Below, piece by piece: positions 16,859 through 24,839 of a stretch of DNA of 64,000 nt. The notes beneath the pieces were generated by a model. That model had not been told where the DNA came from. It did not search any database and saw nothing but the letters and a program-made list of their open reading frames with translations. Each line of letters starts with the position of its first letter. Position 1 is the first letter of the stretch. The translations under genes and the position numbers were made by a program. The stretch spans positions 124,001 through 188,000 of the forward strand of contig JBAXHT010000002.1 of assembly GCA_037138755.1 (NCBI GenBank), in the 5' to 3' direction. This stretch comes from Armatimonadota bacterium (GTDB lineage: Bacteria; Armatimonadota; Fimbriimonadia; Fimbriimonadales; Fimbriimonadaceae).

Positions 16859-17946
16859 TAAGCGGGCACTCCTCCGATCAGGCCGTGGGTCGCTGCGCGG
16901 TGTTGGAACTCGTTGACGTTCGAGGATTTAGCGAGAGCGTCTTCATATTCGATCTCGCCCTGCTCAACGAGTTTGAGCAGGTGACCGTCGAGCGATTGCA
17001 TGCCGAACGACTGGCCGGTCTGAATATCGGTGGGAATCTGGTGCGTCTTTCCGTCACGGATGAGGTTGCGGATTGCGGGGGTTGCCAGCATGACTTCAAA
17101 AGCGGCGACCCGGCCAGGCTTCCCCTTGCGCGGGATGAGGGTTTGCGAGATAACTGCTTGAAGAGTCACCGAAAGCTGAGTGCGAACCTGCGCTTGCTGT
17201 TCAGGGTCGAAGACGTCGACGATTCGGTCAATTGTTTGAGCGGCATCCACTGTGTGGAGCGTGCTGAAGACAAGGTGACCGGTTTCGGCGGCGGTAATTG
17301 CGAGTTGGATTGTCTCCAGGTCGCGCATTTCGCCGACGAGGATGACGTCGGGATTCTGCCGAAGAACGTGCTTCAGGGCGTGCGAGAATGAATGAGTATC
17401 GGTCGCAAGCTCACGCTGATTGATGATTGAGGTCTGGTCTTTGTGAACGTACTCGATCGGATCCTCGATCGTCATGATGTGACATCGACGCTCGTGGTTG
17501 ATGTGGTTGATGATCGCAGCAAGCGAAGTCGATTTTCCAGATCCAGTTGGTCCGGTAACCAAGACGAGTCCTCTGGCGAGACCAGCAATCTTTTTGCTGA
17601 CCTGCGGGAGATTTAGCTCGTCGATTGTGCGTATCTGGAATGGAATGACTCTGAAAACAGCCCCCAGGTTGCCTCGCTGCCAGAACATATTGACTCTGAA
17701 CCGCGCGAGACCTGGGACGTTATAGCTGAGATCGACTTCCTTAAAGGTCTCCAGCTTGTGACGACGTTCGTCGTTGAGGATACTGAAAAGCCGCTCATTG
17801 TGGGCTTCTGTGCTGAGGGCAGGAACGTCAAGACGAACGAGGTCGCCTCGGATTCGCATGCATGGGGCAACTCCGGCCTTCAGGTGCAAGTCCGATGCGT
17901 CTCGCTCGACGAGCAGGCGCAAAAGATCGTCAATCGGTAACGACAA
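16858..17946 (-). CDS. PilT-family twitching motility ATPase (paralogue 2)
   Basis: 362 residues. Walker A GPTGSGKST (~134-142), Asp box, Walker B VILVGEMRD, His box HLVFSTLHTVDA and the downstream RMVAFE-like AAFEVMLATPAIRNLIRDGK segment of PilT are all present. The family hexamers retract type IV pili. The start is TTG 17946, preceded at short distance by GAGGGGAG; no better in-frame start exists before the SDLHLKAG domain start. It overlaps paralogue 1 by a single base (TAATG-type junction), and lies 63 bases downstream of paralogue 3. Confidence 0.92.
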   Translation of the reverse strand: MSLPIDDLLRLLVERDASDLHLKAGVAPCMRIRGDLVRLDVPALSTEAHNERLFSILNDERRHKLETFKEVDLSYNVPGLARFRVNMFWQRGNLGAVFRVIPFQIRTIDELNLPQVSKKIAGLARGLVLVTGPTGSGKSTSLAAIINHINHERRCHIMTIEDPIEYVHKDQTSIINQRELATDTHSFSHALKHVLRQNPDVILVGEMRDLETIQLAITAAETGHLVFSTLHTVDAAQTIDRIVDVFDPEQQAQVRTQLSVTLQAVISQTLIPRKGKPGRVAAFEVMLATPAIRNLIRDGKTHQIPTDIQTGQSFGMQSLDGHLLKLVEQGEIEYEDALAKSSNVNEFQHRAATHGLIGGVPA

Positions 17947-18009
17947 TTACTCCCCTCATATCCATTTCGAGACGCCTCTCATACCTTCCTTGTTCCAGGT
18001 TTGACCTGT

Positions 18010-19089
18010 TTAGCGGCGTAGCATTTGCTTAAGTTCTGAAGCAACACCCGCGTATTGGATCGCAACTTGTTCACTAATCAATCCTGCGCGGACATACTTC
18101 AGCAAGCTCTGGTTCATCGTTTGCATGCCCCAGTACGTGCCGTCATTCATGTGCTGATAAAGGTCGCTGAAGTGTCCGTCTTCGATCGCCTTGGTGACCG
18201 TCGGAGTACAGATGAGGATCTCAGAGGCGCAGACTCGGCCCTTTCCGTCCACGGTTGGCACGAGCTTTTGGGCAACGATTGCGCGAAGCGAGTTCGCCAT
18301 TCGTTGGCAGAGGTACATCTTCTCGTGGGGCGGGAACATGTTCATGATTCGATCCATGGTCTCGTAGGCCGAGGACGTGTGAACCGTTGAGAAGACGAGG
18401 TGGCCGGTTTCACCAGCCTGGAGCGATGCGCCCATGGTGGTGACGTCGCGCATTTCACCAACAAGAATGACGTCCGGAGCTTCGCGGAGGGCAGCACGAA
18501 GGGCGGGCTGGAAGTCAAGAGTGTCGATTCCAACTTCGCGCTGACTAACGTATGCGGTCTTATCGGGGTGAACGTACTCGAGTGGGTCTTCAATGGTGAC
18601 CAAGTGGCAGGCTCGCTCGCGGTTGATGATGTCGAGCATTGCCGCCAGGGTCGTGGTCTTTCCGGAGCCGGTGGGTCCAGTGACCAGGATGAGACCGGTC
18701 TTGTGCTTCGTCAGCTCGCCGAGGACGGAGGGCATTCCTAGCTCTTCGAGCGAGCGAATTTTGAACGGAATTGTTCGAGCAACAATGGCGCATTCGCCCT
18801 TAGCACGGTAGATGTTCGCACGAACGCGACACTTGCCGGGAACTTCGAACGCAAGGTCCATCTCGAAGGTCTCATCGAAGATCCGCTTCATGCGGTCGTT
18901 CATGAGGGCGGTAATCATTCGCTCGGCGTTAGCGGAATCGATGAAAGGAAGAGAGTCGTCGATTTCATGGACGGCGCTGTGGATTTTCATCTTCGGGCGA
19001 CAATTGCCTTTTACCATGACGTCCGAAGATCCACGGTCAAAAGCCATCTCACAAAGTTGCGCCATCGTCAGAGTATTGACATCGATCAT
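18010..19089 (-). CDS. PilT-family twitching motility ATPase (paralogue 3)
   Basis: 359 residues from ATG 19089, chosen because GGAG lies about 9 bases upstream and the family domain starts right after; a longer in-frame reading to 19173 would overlap the upstream membrane-protein gene. Walker A GPTGSGKTT (~126-134), Walker B VILVGEMRDVTTM and HLVFSTVHTSSAYETMDRI are intact. It is the most divergent of the three (for example VHTSSAYE versus LHTVDA), suggesting a distinct partner or regulatory role. Part of a seven-gene co-directional run on the minus strand. Confidence 0.92.
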   Translation of the reverse strand: MIDVNTLTMAQLCEMAFDRGSSDVMVKGNCRPKMKIHSAVHEIDDSLPFIDSANAERMITALMNDRMKRIFDETFEMDLAFEVPGKCRVRANIYRAKGECAIVARTIPFKIRSLEELGMPSVLGELTKHKTGLILVTGPTGSGKTTTLAAMLDIINRERACHLVTIEDPLEYVHPDKTAYVSQREVGIDTLDFQPALRAALREAPDVILVGEMRDVTTMGASLQAGETGHLVFSTVHTSSAYETMDRIMNMFPPHEKMYLCQRMANSLRAIVAQKLVPTVDGKGRVCASEILICTPTVTKAIEDGHFSDLYQHMNDGTYWGMQTMNQSLLKYVRAGLISEQVAIQYAGVASELKQMLRR

Positions 19090-19120
19090 TTCTGCTTCTC
19101 CATCCCCTCGAAATCGCCCG

Positions 19121-19798
19121 TCATTTTGACTTGCGTTGACCCCGAATAAAGGCGGAGTATACCAACACACCAATCGAAATCGCGGCTACCACAATCGCGC
19201 CAATTAGGACAATGTCAGGCTTTTTTTGTTCTTCCCGAGTTTCTTTGTTTTTCTTCTCGGTTGCAGGACCGGGCAAAACGACTTCTGCTGGGTTTTTGGT
19301 GTTGACCTTTACTCGATACTCAATGCAGAGCGGCGACTTCATTCCGACGCCTTCCATCATCCAAGCATCCTTCGGAGCGAACCAGTACGCAGGTGTTTTG
19401 GCATCGGGCACCATGTCCATAAACATGACGCTGAGCTGAGTAAGTGGTGCGTCACCGAAGGCAAACGCTCGCGCGATTGCAGGCAGATTGAACTTTGGCT
19501 CCTTGTTCTGGATCAGACCCGGCACGGCAAAGGTGGCTTTAACAAAAGAATCTCCCACGACTCCGATGCTGACTCCGCGAGGGTCCATCCCGACTTCCTT
19601 GCCCAGCGCGACGATGTGCTTCTGAAGGGCGTCTTGCGGATACTTCGCTCCAAGCACGGTGACCTCAACCAGGTCTGCTCCCATGGGGTGCTGTTTGATC
19701 ACAACGGATGCTTGAGGGGTGACTGAAGAGAAAAACTTGGTTTGTCCGAGCGATAGCGCGGTCAAAAGACCCACGAGAACCAACCAAAAAGCCTTCAT
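19121..19798 (-). CDS. Single-pass membrane protein of unknown function upstream of the pilT genes
   Basis: 225 residues. An N-terminal signal peptide (about 1-18), an extracytoplasmic domain of ~165 residues with mixed alpha/beta pattern, a Lys/Glu-rich linker (TEKKNKETREEQKKP, ~180) and a C-terminal transmembrane helix (~195-215) ending in a basic RGQRKSK tail: a type I membrane topology. No known domain recognised. The gap to paralogue 3 of pilT is 31 bases on the same strand, so it is likely transcribed with the PilT ATPases and may couple to pilus function. Confidence 0.6.
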   Translation of the reverse strand: MKAFWLVLVGLLTALSLGQTKFFSSVTPQASVVIKQHPMGADLVEVTVLGAKYPQDALQKHIVALGKEVGMDPRGVSIGVVGDSFVKATFAVPGLIQNKEPKFNLPAIARAFAFGDAPLTQLSVMFMDMVPDAKTPAYWFAPKDAWMMEGVGMKSPLCIEYRVKVNTKNPAEVVLPGPATEKKNKETREEQKKPDIVLIGAIVVAAISIGVLVYSAFIRGQRKSK

Positions 19799-19916
19799 AT
19801 CCTGTTATTGTCCTTCATTCAGTGATCGTGCCGTATGAAAACTCTCTTTTGTTGGGAAATGTTGCCGATTATGAACGTCTAAGACAGATAGATCGTATAT
19901 CTACCGGAGGATCAGC

Positions 19917-19922
19917 TATAAT
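19917..19922 (+). promoter_or_regulatory. Promoter -10 of greA
   Basis: A perfect TATAAT at 19917-19922 predicts transcription from about 19929, giving a ~20-base leader that includes AAGGA (near 19938) ahead of the GTG start at 19950. The -35 region (around 19894) is poor. Confidence 0.5.
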
Positions 19923-19949
19923 GCTCCCTCCCCACCAAGGATTTGACTC

Positions 19950-20453
19950 GTGAATCAACCCGAAATCGCAATGGAACATGGCACGCTGACTCCGCTCACC
20001 CCGGACGGTCACGCTGCGCTTACCGCTGAGTTGCAGCGGTTAACAATTGAGGTTCGGGCAGACATCGCCGAACGCATCCGAGAGAGCCAACAGCACGGCG
20101 AGTTTAGCGAGGATAACAGCGAGCTTGATCAGGTGAAAACCGAGCAAGCTTTTGTTGAAAACCGAATCGCTGAGCTTCGCTCCACTTTGAGCCACTGCTA
20201 CATCTTGGAGATGGATGCGATTTCGACGGATACCGTCGGAATTGGTGCTCTAGTCTTGATTGAAGACGTCGAATTTGCCGACAAGTTTGAAGTCCGAATC
20301 GTTTCTTCTGCGGAAGCCAATCCGGATCGAGATTACATCTCGGCCGAATCTCCGATGGGTTCTGCGATTTATGGCCAATCGAAAGGCGAGGTTGTGACCT
20401 TCGAGGCACCTGATGGTCCAAAGAAGATCAAAATCCACGCAATCGGACGTTAA
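19950..20453 (+). CDS. greA: Transcript cleavage factor GreA/GreB family
   Basis: 167 residues, starting at GTG 19950 with AAGGA about 8 bases upstream. N-terminal antiparallel coiled coil with the acidic tip region GEFSEDNSELDQVK (~50-63), then the C-terminal FKBP-like domain ending in SPMGSAIYGQSKGEVVTFEAP. Gre factors bind in the RNA polymerase secondary channel and stimulate cleavage of backtracked RNA. The tip sequence differs from the usual GDLSENAEY motif but keeps acidic residues. It is followed by secE-nusG, so a transcription-related cluster is formed. Confidence 0.9.
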   Translation: MNQPEIAMEHGTLTPLTPDGHAALTAELQRLTIEVRADIAERIRESQQHGEFSEDNSELDQVKTEQAFVENRIAELRSTLSHCYILEMDAISTDTVGIGALVLIEDVEFADKFEVRIVSSAEANPDRDYISAESPMGSAIYGQSKGEVVTFEAPDGPKKIKIHAIGR

Positions 20454-20517
20454 GATTTGGCGTCATTAACGGTACACTTCGGGTTCCCCCTCAAAAGTGA
20501 GCCGGGCAAAACTGTCT

Positions 20518-20757
20518 ATGTCTGAAAAGCAGCCTTCAAAAATTTCGCTTCCAAATGTCAAGCGCGGCATCAAGCCGTTCTTTGCTGGCGTCAAGCGGGA
20601 ACTGAAAAAGGTCTCCTGGCCGACTTACAAGGAAACGAACCGATTGTTCGGGGTTGTTGTTTCCGTTTGCATTTTGCTCATCGTGGTTATGGGAGTTCTT
20701 GGATTCACGTTCGAGACTCTGATCCACATCATCACTAGAACAGGGACTGGAGCGTAA
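20518..20757 (+). CDS. secE: Preprotein translocase subunit SecE
   Basis: 79 residues. Amphipathic helix FFAGVKRELKKVSWPTYKE followed by one transmembrane helix (~43-65): the minimal single-TM SecE. KKVSWPT is the family's hallmark. SecE clamps SecY in the Sec translocon. ATG 20518 was chosen; a GTG at 20497 in frame would add seven residues. It is followed 3 bases later by nusG, the classical secE-nusG pair, although rplK does not follow as in most bacteria. Confidence 0.93.
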   Translation: MSEKQPSKISLPNVKRGIKPFFAGVKRELKKVSWPTYKETNRLFGVVVSVCILLIVVMGVLGFTFETLIHIITRTGTGA

Positions 20758-20760
20758 GAG

Positions 20761-21288
20761 ATGCCAAAAGCCTGGTACGCAGTACACACAATTTCGGGTC
20801 ACGAAAACAAGGTTCGTGACGTTCTCACTCGCCGCGCCCAAGTCGAAGGGCTTTGGGACTACGATATCTTCGAGATCCTGATTCCAACCGAAAAGGAGCT
20901 TCAGACTCGGAACGGCAAGCGAGTTGAGAAAGACAAGAAGGTCTTCCCTGGATACATCCTGGTCAACATGATGCTGAGCGACGACTCGTTCAAGCTAGTG
21001 AAATCCACCTCTGGAGTCACCGGTTTCGTCCAGTCTGGCAACAAGCCAATTCCTCTTGAGGAATATGAAGTACGCCGCATCATGACCAACCTCGAAGCAA
21101 GCCAAGAAGCTCCCAAGGTCATGTGGAACAAGGGCGAAGCGATTCGCGTCGTTGCCGGACCGTTCAGCGACTTCAGCGGAAAGATCGAAGAAGTCATGGT
21201 CGAGAAGGAGATGCTCAAGGTTCTTATCAATATCTTTGGTCGCGATACTCCAGTTGAGCTCGAATTCGATCAAGTCGAAAAGATGTAG
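20761..21288 (+). CDS. nusG: Transcription termination/antitermination protein NusG
   Basis: 175 residues. NGN domain starting PKAWYAVHTISGHENKV, with VFPGYILVNM (~61-70) and the conserved GVTGFVQSGNKPIPL (~87-101); KOW domain with VAGPFSDFSGKIEEV (~131-145) and a C-terminal INIFGRDTPVELEFDQVEK. NusG binds RNA polymerase and couples to Rho or ribosomal protein S10 (a separate rpsJ gene lies at 59.4-59.7 kb). Canonical and complete; two strong hairpins follow it. Confidence 0.96.
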   Translation: MPKAWYAVHTISGHENKVRDVLTRRAQVEGLWDYDIFEILIPTEKELQTRNGKRVEKDKKVFPGYILVNMMLSDDSFKLVKSTSGVTGFVQSGNKPIPLEEYEVRRIMTNLEASQEAPKVMWNKGEAIRVVAGPFSDFSGKIEEVMVEKEMLKVLINIFGRDTPVELEFDQVEKM

Positions 21289-21296
21289 TTCCACTT

Positions 21297-21327
21297 TGCC
21301 CTGGCACGTTTGCCAGGGCATCGTTTT
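21297..21327 (+). terminator. Rho-independent terminator of secE-nusG
   Basis: A perfect 10-base stem TGCCCTGGCA/TGCCAGGGCA (21297-21306 with 21311-21320), CGTT loop, followed by TCGTTTT. It begins 8 bases after the nusG stop. Confidence 0.75.
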
Positions 21328-21351
21328 CCCGGCAGATGCCGGGTTCGTTTT
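21328..21351 (+). terminator. Second hairpin in tandem, in the recJ leader
   Basis: CCCGGC/GCCGGG (21328-21333 with 21338-21343), loop AGAT, followed by TTCGTTTT and then the recJ ATG at 21352. Could be a backup terminator or a structure that occludes the recJ ribosome-binding region. Confidence 0.5.
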
Positions 21352-23082
21352 ATGTCAACGCTTCAGCTATCACTTACCGGAAAACGATGGCTGGTTTCGG
21401 CACCTGATCCTGCGGCGACGGATCGTCTGTCAGCAGAGTTAGGAGTTTCTCCGTCGACTGCAGAGGTTTTAATCCAACGTGGCTACTCGTCTCCTGAGCA
21501 GGCCCAGAAATTTCTCAATCCTTCGTTTGACGACCTGGGGGACCCTTACCTCTTGCCGGATTTCTCGGTGGCTCGCGATGAGATTCTTGGGGCAAAAGAA
21601 CGCGGCGAGCAAATCTATGTTCATGGCGACTACGACGTCGACGGAGTCACCTCCGCAGCGATCTTTGATCGATATCTGAAGAAGATTGGATGCGATGTTC
21701 ACACCCACGTTCCGCACCGGATCAACGAAGGCTACGGCATCAACCTTTCTGCAGTTGATGCGGCGCATGAGCGAGGGGCCAAGCTCTTTCTGACGTGCGA
21801 CTGCGGAATCTCGGCTCATGCTCAGGTTTTGAGAGCTCGTGAGCTCGGCATGAGGGTGGTGGTGACCGATCATCACGAGCTTAAGGACACCTTGCCCGAA
21901 GCTCAGGCGGTTGTGAATCCGCACCGCAAGGACTCGAAGTACCCGTTCTCGCACCTTTCGGGGGCGGGAGTTGTTTATCGATTGTGCGAAGGGCTGACCC
22001 GGACTCTTGACGAGAAAGGAGTTGACTCGTATCGACGAAACTTTGTTGACCTTGCTGCGCTCGGCACAATCGCCGATGTGATGCCGTTGAACAGCGACAA
22101 CCGAATTATTGCCCGATTCGGCTTGGAGAAGTTGACGGACACCAAGAAGAAGGGGCTGGTTGCGCTTAAGGAGGTTTCCGAGATTCGCGGGAAGGTGATG
22201 TCATATGATGTCGGCTTCAAGCTTGGGCCGCGGTTGAACGCGGCTGGGCGCATCGACGATGCAGCACTTTCCCTCCGCTTACTGCTCACTGAAGATGCCG
22301 CCGAGGCAAGAGAAGTCGCGCTTGAGCTGGATCGGCACAATCAGGACCGACGCGAGATGCAGGATCAGATGTTTGAGGAAGCTTTTGCTCAGGCCGAAGC
22401 ACAAGGCGGGAAAGATCAGCACATGATCATGGTGTTCAATCCATCCTGGCACCCCGGAATTGTGGGGCTGCTCGCGGGCAAGCTTAAGGAGCACTATGCG
22501 AGACCGGTTTTCGCCGGGACGATTGACCCCGAAACGGGCAAGGGCAAGGCAAGTGGCCGCTCGATTCCTGGCCTTAGCTTGGCAGAACTCATTTCGGCTC
22601 ACCCTGCGCTAGTCCAAGGCGGCGGACACGCTATGGCCGCGGGTATTGGATTCCCCGAAGCACATCTCGAAGAGATTCGGGCAACGTTCAACTCCTACGC
22701 CCTGGCGACTTTAAGTCCGGAAGATCTGTTCCCGGCGATTGAAATCGCGGCGTTTGTAGATCCCGCAAAGGTTGATCGGAGTTCCATCGACGAGTTTTCG
22801 GCCTTGGAGCCGTTCGGAATGATGAATCCCAAGCCCATCTTTGGCGCGCAAAGCATGGAAGTGCTTTACATTAAGTCAATGGGGCAAGAGCGACAACATA
22901 TCGCATTGACCCTCAAGCACTCTGGTGGCACCGTTCGTTGCGTCGGATGGGGCATGTTTGCGGCTTTGGCTGAACTACGCGCAGGTGATCGAGTTGATGT
23001 CGCGTTTGAGCCTCAGCTCAATACCTATCAGGGCCAAGAGTCGCTTCAATGGAAGCTGGCCGATGTTCGGCGAGCTGTGTAG
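21352..23082 (+). CDS. recJ: Single-stranded-DNA-specific exonuclease RecJ
   Basis: 576 residues. DHH-family motifs: HGDYDVDGVTSA (~86-97), TCDCGI (~148), VTDHHEL (~172) and PRLNAAGRIDDA (~290); DHHA1 domain with GGGHAMAAG (~426); C-terminal OB domain with IALTLKHSGGTVRCVGW. Degrades ssDNA 5'-3' in RecF repair and mismatch repair. ATG 21352 follows two hairpins and has no obvious Shine-Dalgarno; a longer reading from 21310 would run through the terminator. The end overlaps the convergent PDZ-protein gene by about 65 bases. Confidence 0.95.
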   Translation: MSTLQLSLTGKRWLVSAPDPAATDRLSAELGVSPSTAEVLIQRGYSSPEQAQKFLNPSFDDLGDPYLLPDFSVARDEILGAKERGEQIYVHGDYDVDGVTSAAIFDRYLKKIGCDVHTHVPHRINEGYGINLSAVDAAHERGAKLFLTCDCGISAHAQVLRARELGMRVVVTDHHELKDTLPEAQAVVNPHRKDSKYPFSHLSGAGVVYRLCEGLTRTLDEKGVDSYRRNFVDLAALGTIADVMPLNSDNRIIARFGLEKLTDTKKKGLVALKEVSEIRGKVMSYDVGFKLGPRLNAAGRIDDAALSLRLLLTEDAAEAREVALELDRHNQDRREMQDQMFEEAFAQAEAQGGKDQHMIMVFNPSWHPGIVGLLAGKLKEHYARPVFAGTIDPETGKGKASGRSIPGLSLAELISAHPALVQGGGHAMAAGIGFPEAHLEEIRATFNSYALATLSPEDLFPAIEIAAFVDPAKVDRSSIDEFSALEPFGMMNPKPIFGAQSMEVLYIKSMGQERQHIALTLKHSGGTVRCVGWGMFAALAELRAGDRVDVAFEPQLNTYQGQESLQWKLADVRRAV

Positions 23083-24073
23083 TTTGGGCTCCTAGAGTCG
23101 CCTCCAGAGTTAGCTTTTGGTTTCCGCGTTGGAGTTGGATGGCAACTTTGTCGCCCGGTCGGAAGTCGTAGGTCATTCGCGCAAAGTCGATCTGGTCGCG
23201 AATCTTCTTTCCGCCAATATCCGAGATCACGTCGCCAACGAGGATTCCGGCGTTAGCGGCGGGTGAATCCACGTCCACTTGCTGGACGCTCACTCCGCCT
23301 AGGGAGTTGACGATGAGGACGCCGAGCAATGCCGTTGGCGCTTTGTGGCTCGGGGTCAGGAATCCAGCGAGGGCTCGTTTGGTGACTTCCCAAGTGGGTG
23401 TGTAGCCGACAACGAGGCCAGCAGGTCCCGGAGCCGTCGCGGAACGGACAGCCAGGCCGGCTGGGCCCGCATTGTTTTGTAGGCCCGCTTGCCGAGAACT
23501 ATCCTGCGCAACCACTCCTTGCGTAACCGCGAGGGTTGCGGCGATTGAACCGATGAGGCGGCCTTTGCCGCTGAAAAGTAATGCTCCTCCGATGGCGGCC
23601 GGGGTTTGCTCGATCCGAACTTCGTTCATCGGCACCGCGCGGCGGCTGCGGTCATCAACGCCGATTCGTTCGGACGAGGTGATTTCAGCGCGGACGGTTC
23701 CGGTGGGGAGGACGGCGAGAATCATTCCGCGACCTCCGTCAGTGTCGTCCGCCCAGGTGACCGTCTCGACCTTTGTTGGCGCTTTTGAAGTTTTGATGAG
23801 GACCAGCTGCGAAGGAGTGTCTTTGTAAACAGTCGTGAAACTGAGTTTCTCACCAGTTCCGGTGACGAGTTCTTTTGCGCCCGAGCCGAGGCTGAGCTGG
23901 TGGGTGATGGCGTAGCCATCCTTAGTGATAAAGGCGGCGGCACCCGAGTTGAGAGCGCCCAGCTTGATGTATGCCAGGGCGGGCCGGAGGTTGTTGATTG
24001 TGACAACCTCGGGTTGTGTGAACTGCGTTCGCACCCCGAGTGCGCACGCCAAGTTAGCCGCCGATAGCAACAT
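23018..24073 (-). CDS. Degenerate HtrA-like (trypsin fold) protein with C-terminal PDZ domain
   Basis: 351 residues from ATG 24073 (a longer in-frame reading to 24133 overlaps more deeply with the anti-sigma gene). Signal-peptide-like N-terminus. The trypsin-like half has the HtrA cues ITKDGYAITHQ and TPAAIGGALLFSGKGRLIG, but at the His, Asp and Ser positions the usual residues are shifted or missing (no GNSGG box). The last ~90 residues form a PDZ domain (LLGVLIVN..SPAANAGILVGDVISDIGG..). Probably a secreted or periplasmic binding/sensor protein rather than a protease. It overlaps the anti-sigma gene by 20 bases, within a sigma operon. Confidence 0.75.
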   Translation of the reverse strand: MLLSAANLACALGVRTQFTQPEVVTINNLRPALAYIKLGALNSGAAAFITKDGYAITHQLSLGSGAKELVTGTGEKLSFTTVYKDTPSQLVLIKTSKAPTKVETVTWADDTDGGRGMILAVLPTGTVRAEITSSERIGVDDRSRRAVPMNEVRIEQTPAAIGGALLFSGKGRLIGSIAATLAVTQGVVAQDSSRQAGLQNNAGPAGLAVRSATAPGPAGLVVGYTPTWEVTKRALAGFLTPSHKAPTALLGVLIVNSLGGVSVQQVDVDSPAANAGILVGDVISDIGGKKIRDQIDFARMTYDFRPGDKVAIQLQRGNQKLTLEATLGAQTTQLAEHRPASIEATLGPDRY

Positions 24074-24839
24074 TGCTTGGGTTGCTGACCTCCGTTGCGG
24101 TCGGTGCACCAACCCCAGAGTCGGTGTTGGCATCGATGAGGATGATCGGTGCGGCTTCTGTGCTTGCGAGGGTGATCGCGGCAGGGGGAGCTATAGTCGC
24201 CGAATCAGATGCTTTCAACGCAGCACTCGACCCAGAGTTGACATCGCGAAGATCAGGCTTCGGATCTTCCCTTCGGGCAACCAGAACTGCCGAGTTCACT
24301 CGAGTTCGGATGCGTTTCTTAGAAGGTCCCTTCTTCCGTTCAACACGAACTTCAGTCGGACCTGACTCATCAATGCGCAAGTTCGAAGGAGGGATCGTGA
24401 GTGATGCAACGCGATCTTCTTTCAGCCCAGCTGGGACTTTGATCTCAACGTCGGGCAAAACGTTTTCGACTGCTGGCTTTGTGTTGTTCGCAACGAAAAC
24501 AGTCTCCTTCGGGCCGGAACCTTTGGTCATCACAAACGCGAGTGCCGCGACGCTGGCGAGTGCTGCGGGGCCGAGCACCCAATTCAGCCATGGGAACGCT
24601 GGGCGGGCCGGCTTGCCGGACGAGAGGATCGCCTGGCGGAGTCGCTCGTTGCTGAACTGCATTTCCGGAATGTCGTCTCGGATGGCGATCATATCGGATC
24701 GCAAAGTTCGGAGAAGATCAAGCTCTTTTTGCGCGGAATAATCACCCAAGAGCTTCGCTTCAAGTGCCTGTGAGTCACGGTCGCTCAGCTCGCCAAAGGC
24801 GAGATTTAGCAATTCGTCGTCGTTCTTCCAGTTCTTCAT
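24054..24839 (-). CDS. Putative anti-sigma factor, single-pass membrane protein
   Basis: 261 residues. N-terminal ~80-residue helical cytoplasmic domain (DDELLNLAFGELSDRDSQALEAKLL) resembling the sigma-binding domain of anti-sigma factors, without the Cys/His zinc motif; one transmembrane helix (~84-104, WVLGPAALASVAALAFVM); long low-complexity Thr/Ala/Val-rich periplasmic part. Start overlaps the sigma gene stop by 4 bases. By context it should hold the ECF sigma factor at the membrane; the PDZ protein gene follows directly. Confidence 0.7.
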   Translation of the reverse strand: MKNWKNDDELLNLAFGELSDRDSQALEAKLLGDYSAQKELDLLRTLRSDMIAIRDDIPEMQFSNERLRQAILSSGKPARPAFPWLNWVLGPAALASVAALAFVMTKGSGPKETVFVANNTKPAVENVLPDVEIKVPAGLKEDRVASLTIPPSNLRIDESGPTEVRVERKKGPSKKRIRTRVNSAVLVARREDPKPDLRDVNSGSSAALKASDSATIAPPAAITLASTEAAPIILIDANTDSGVGAPTATEVSNPSNVAIGG

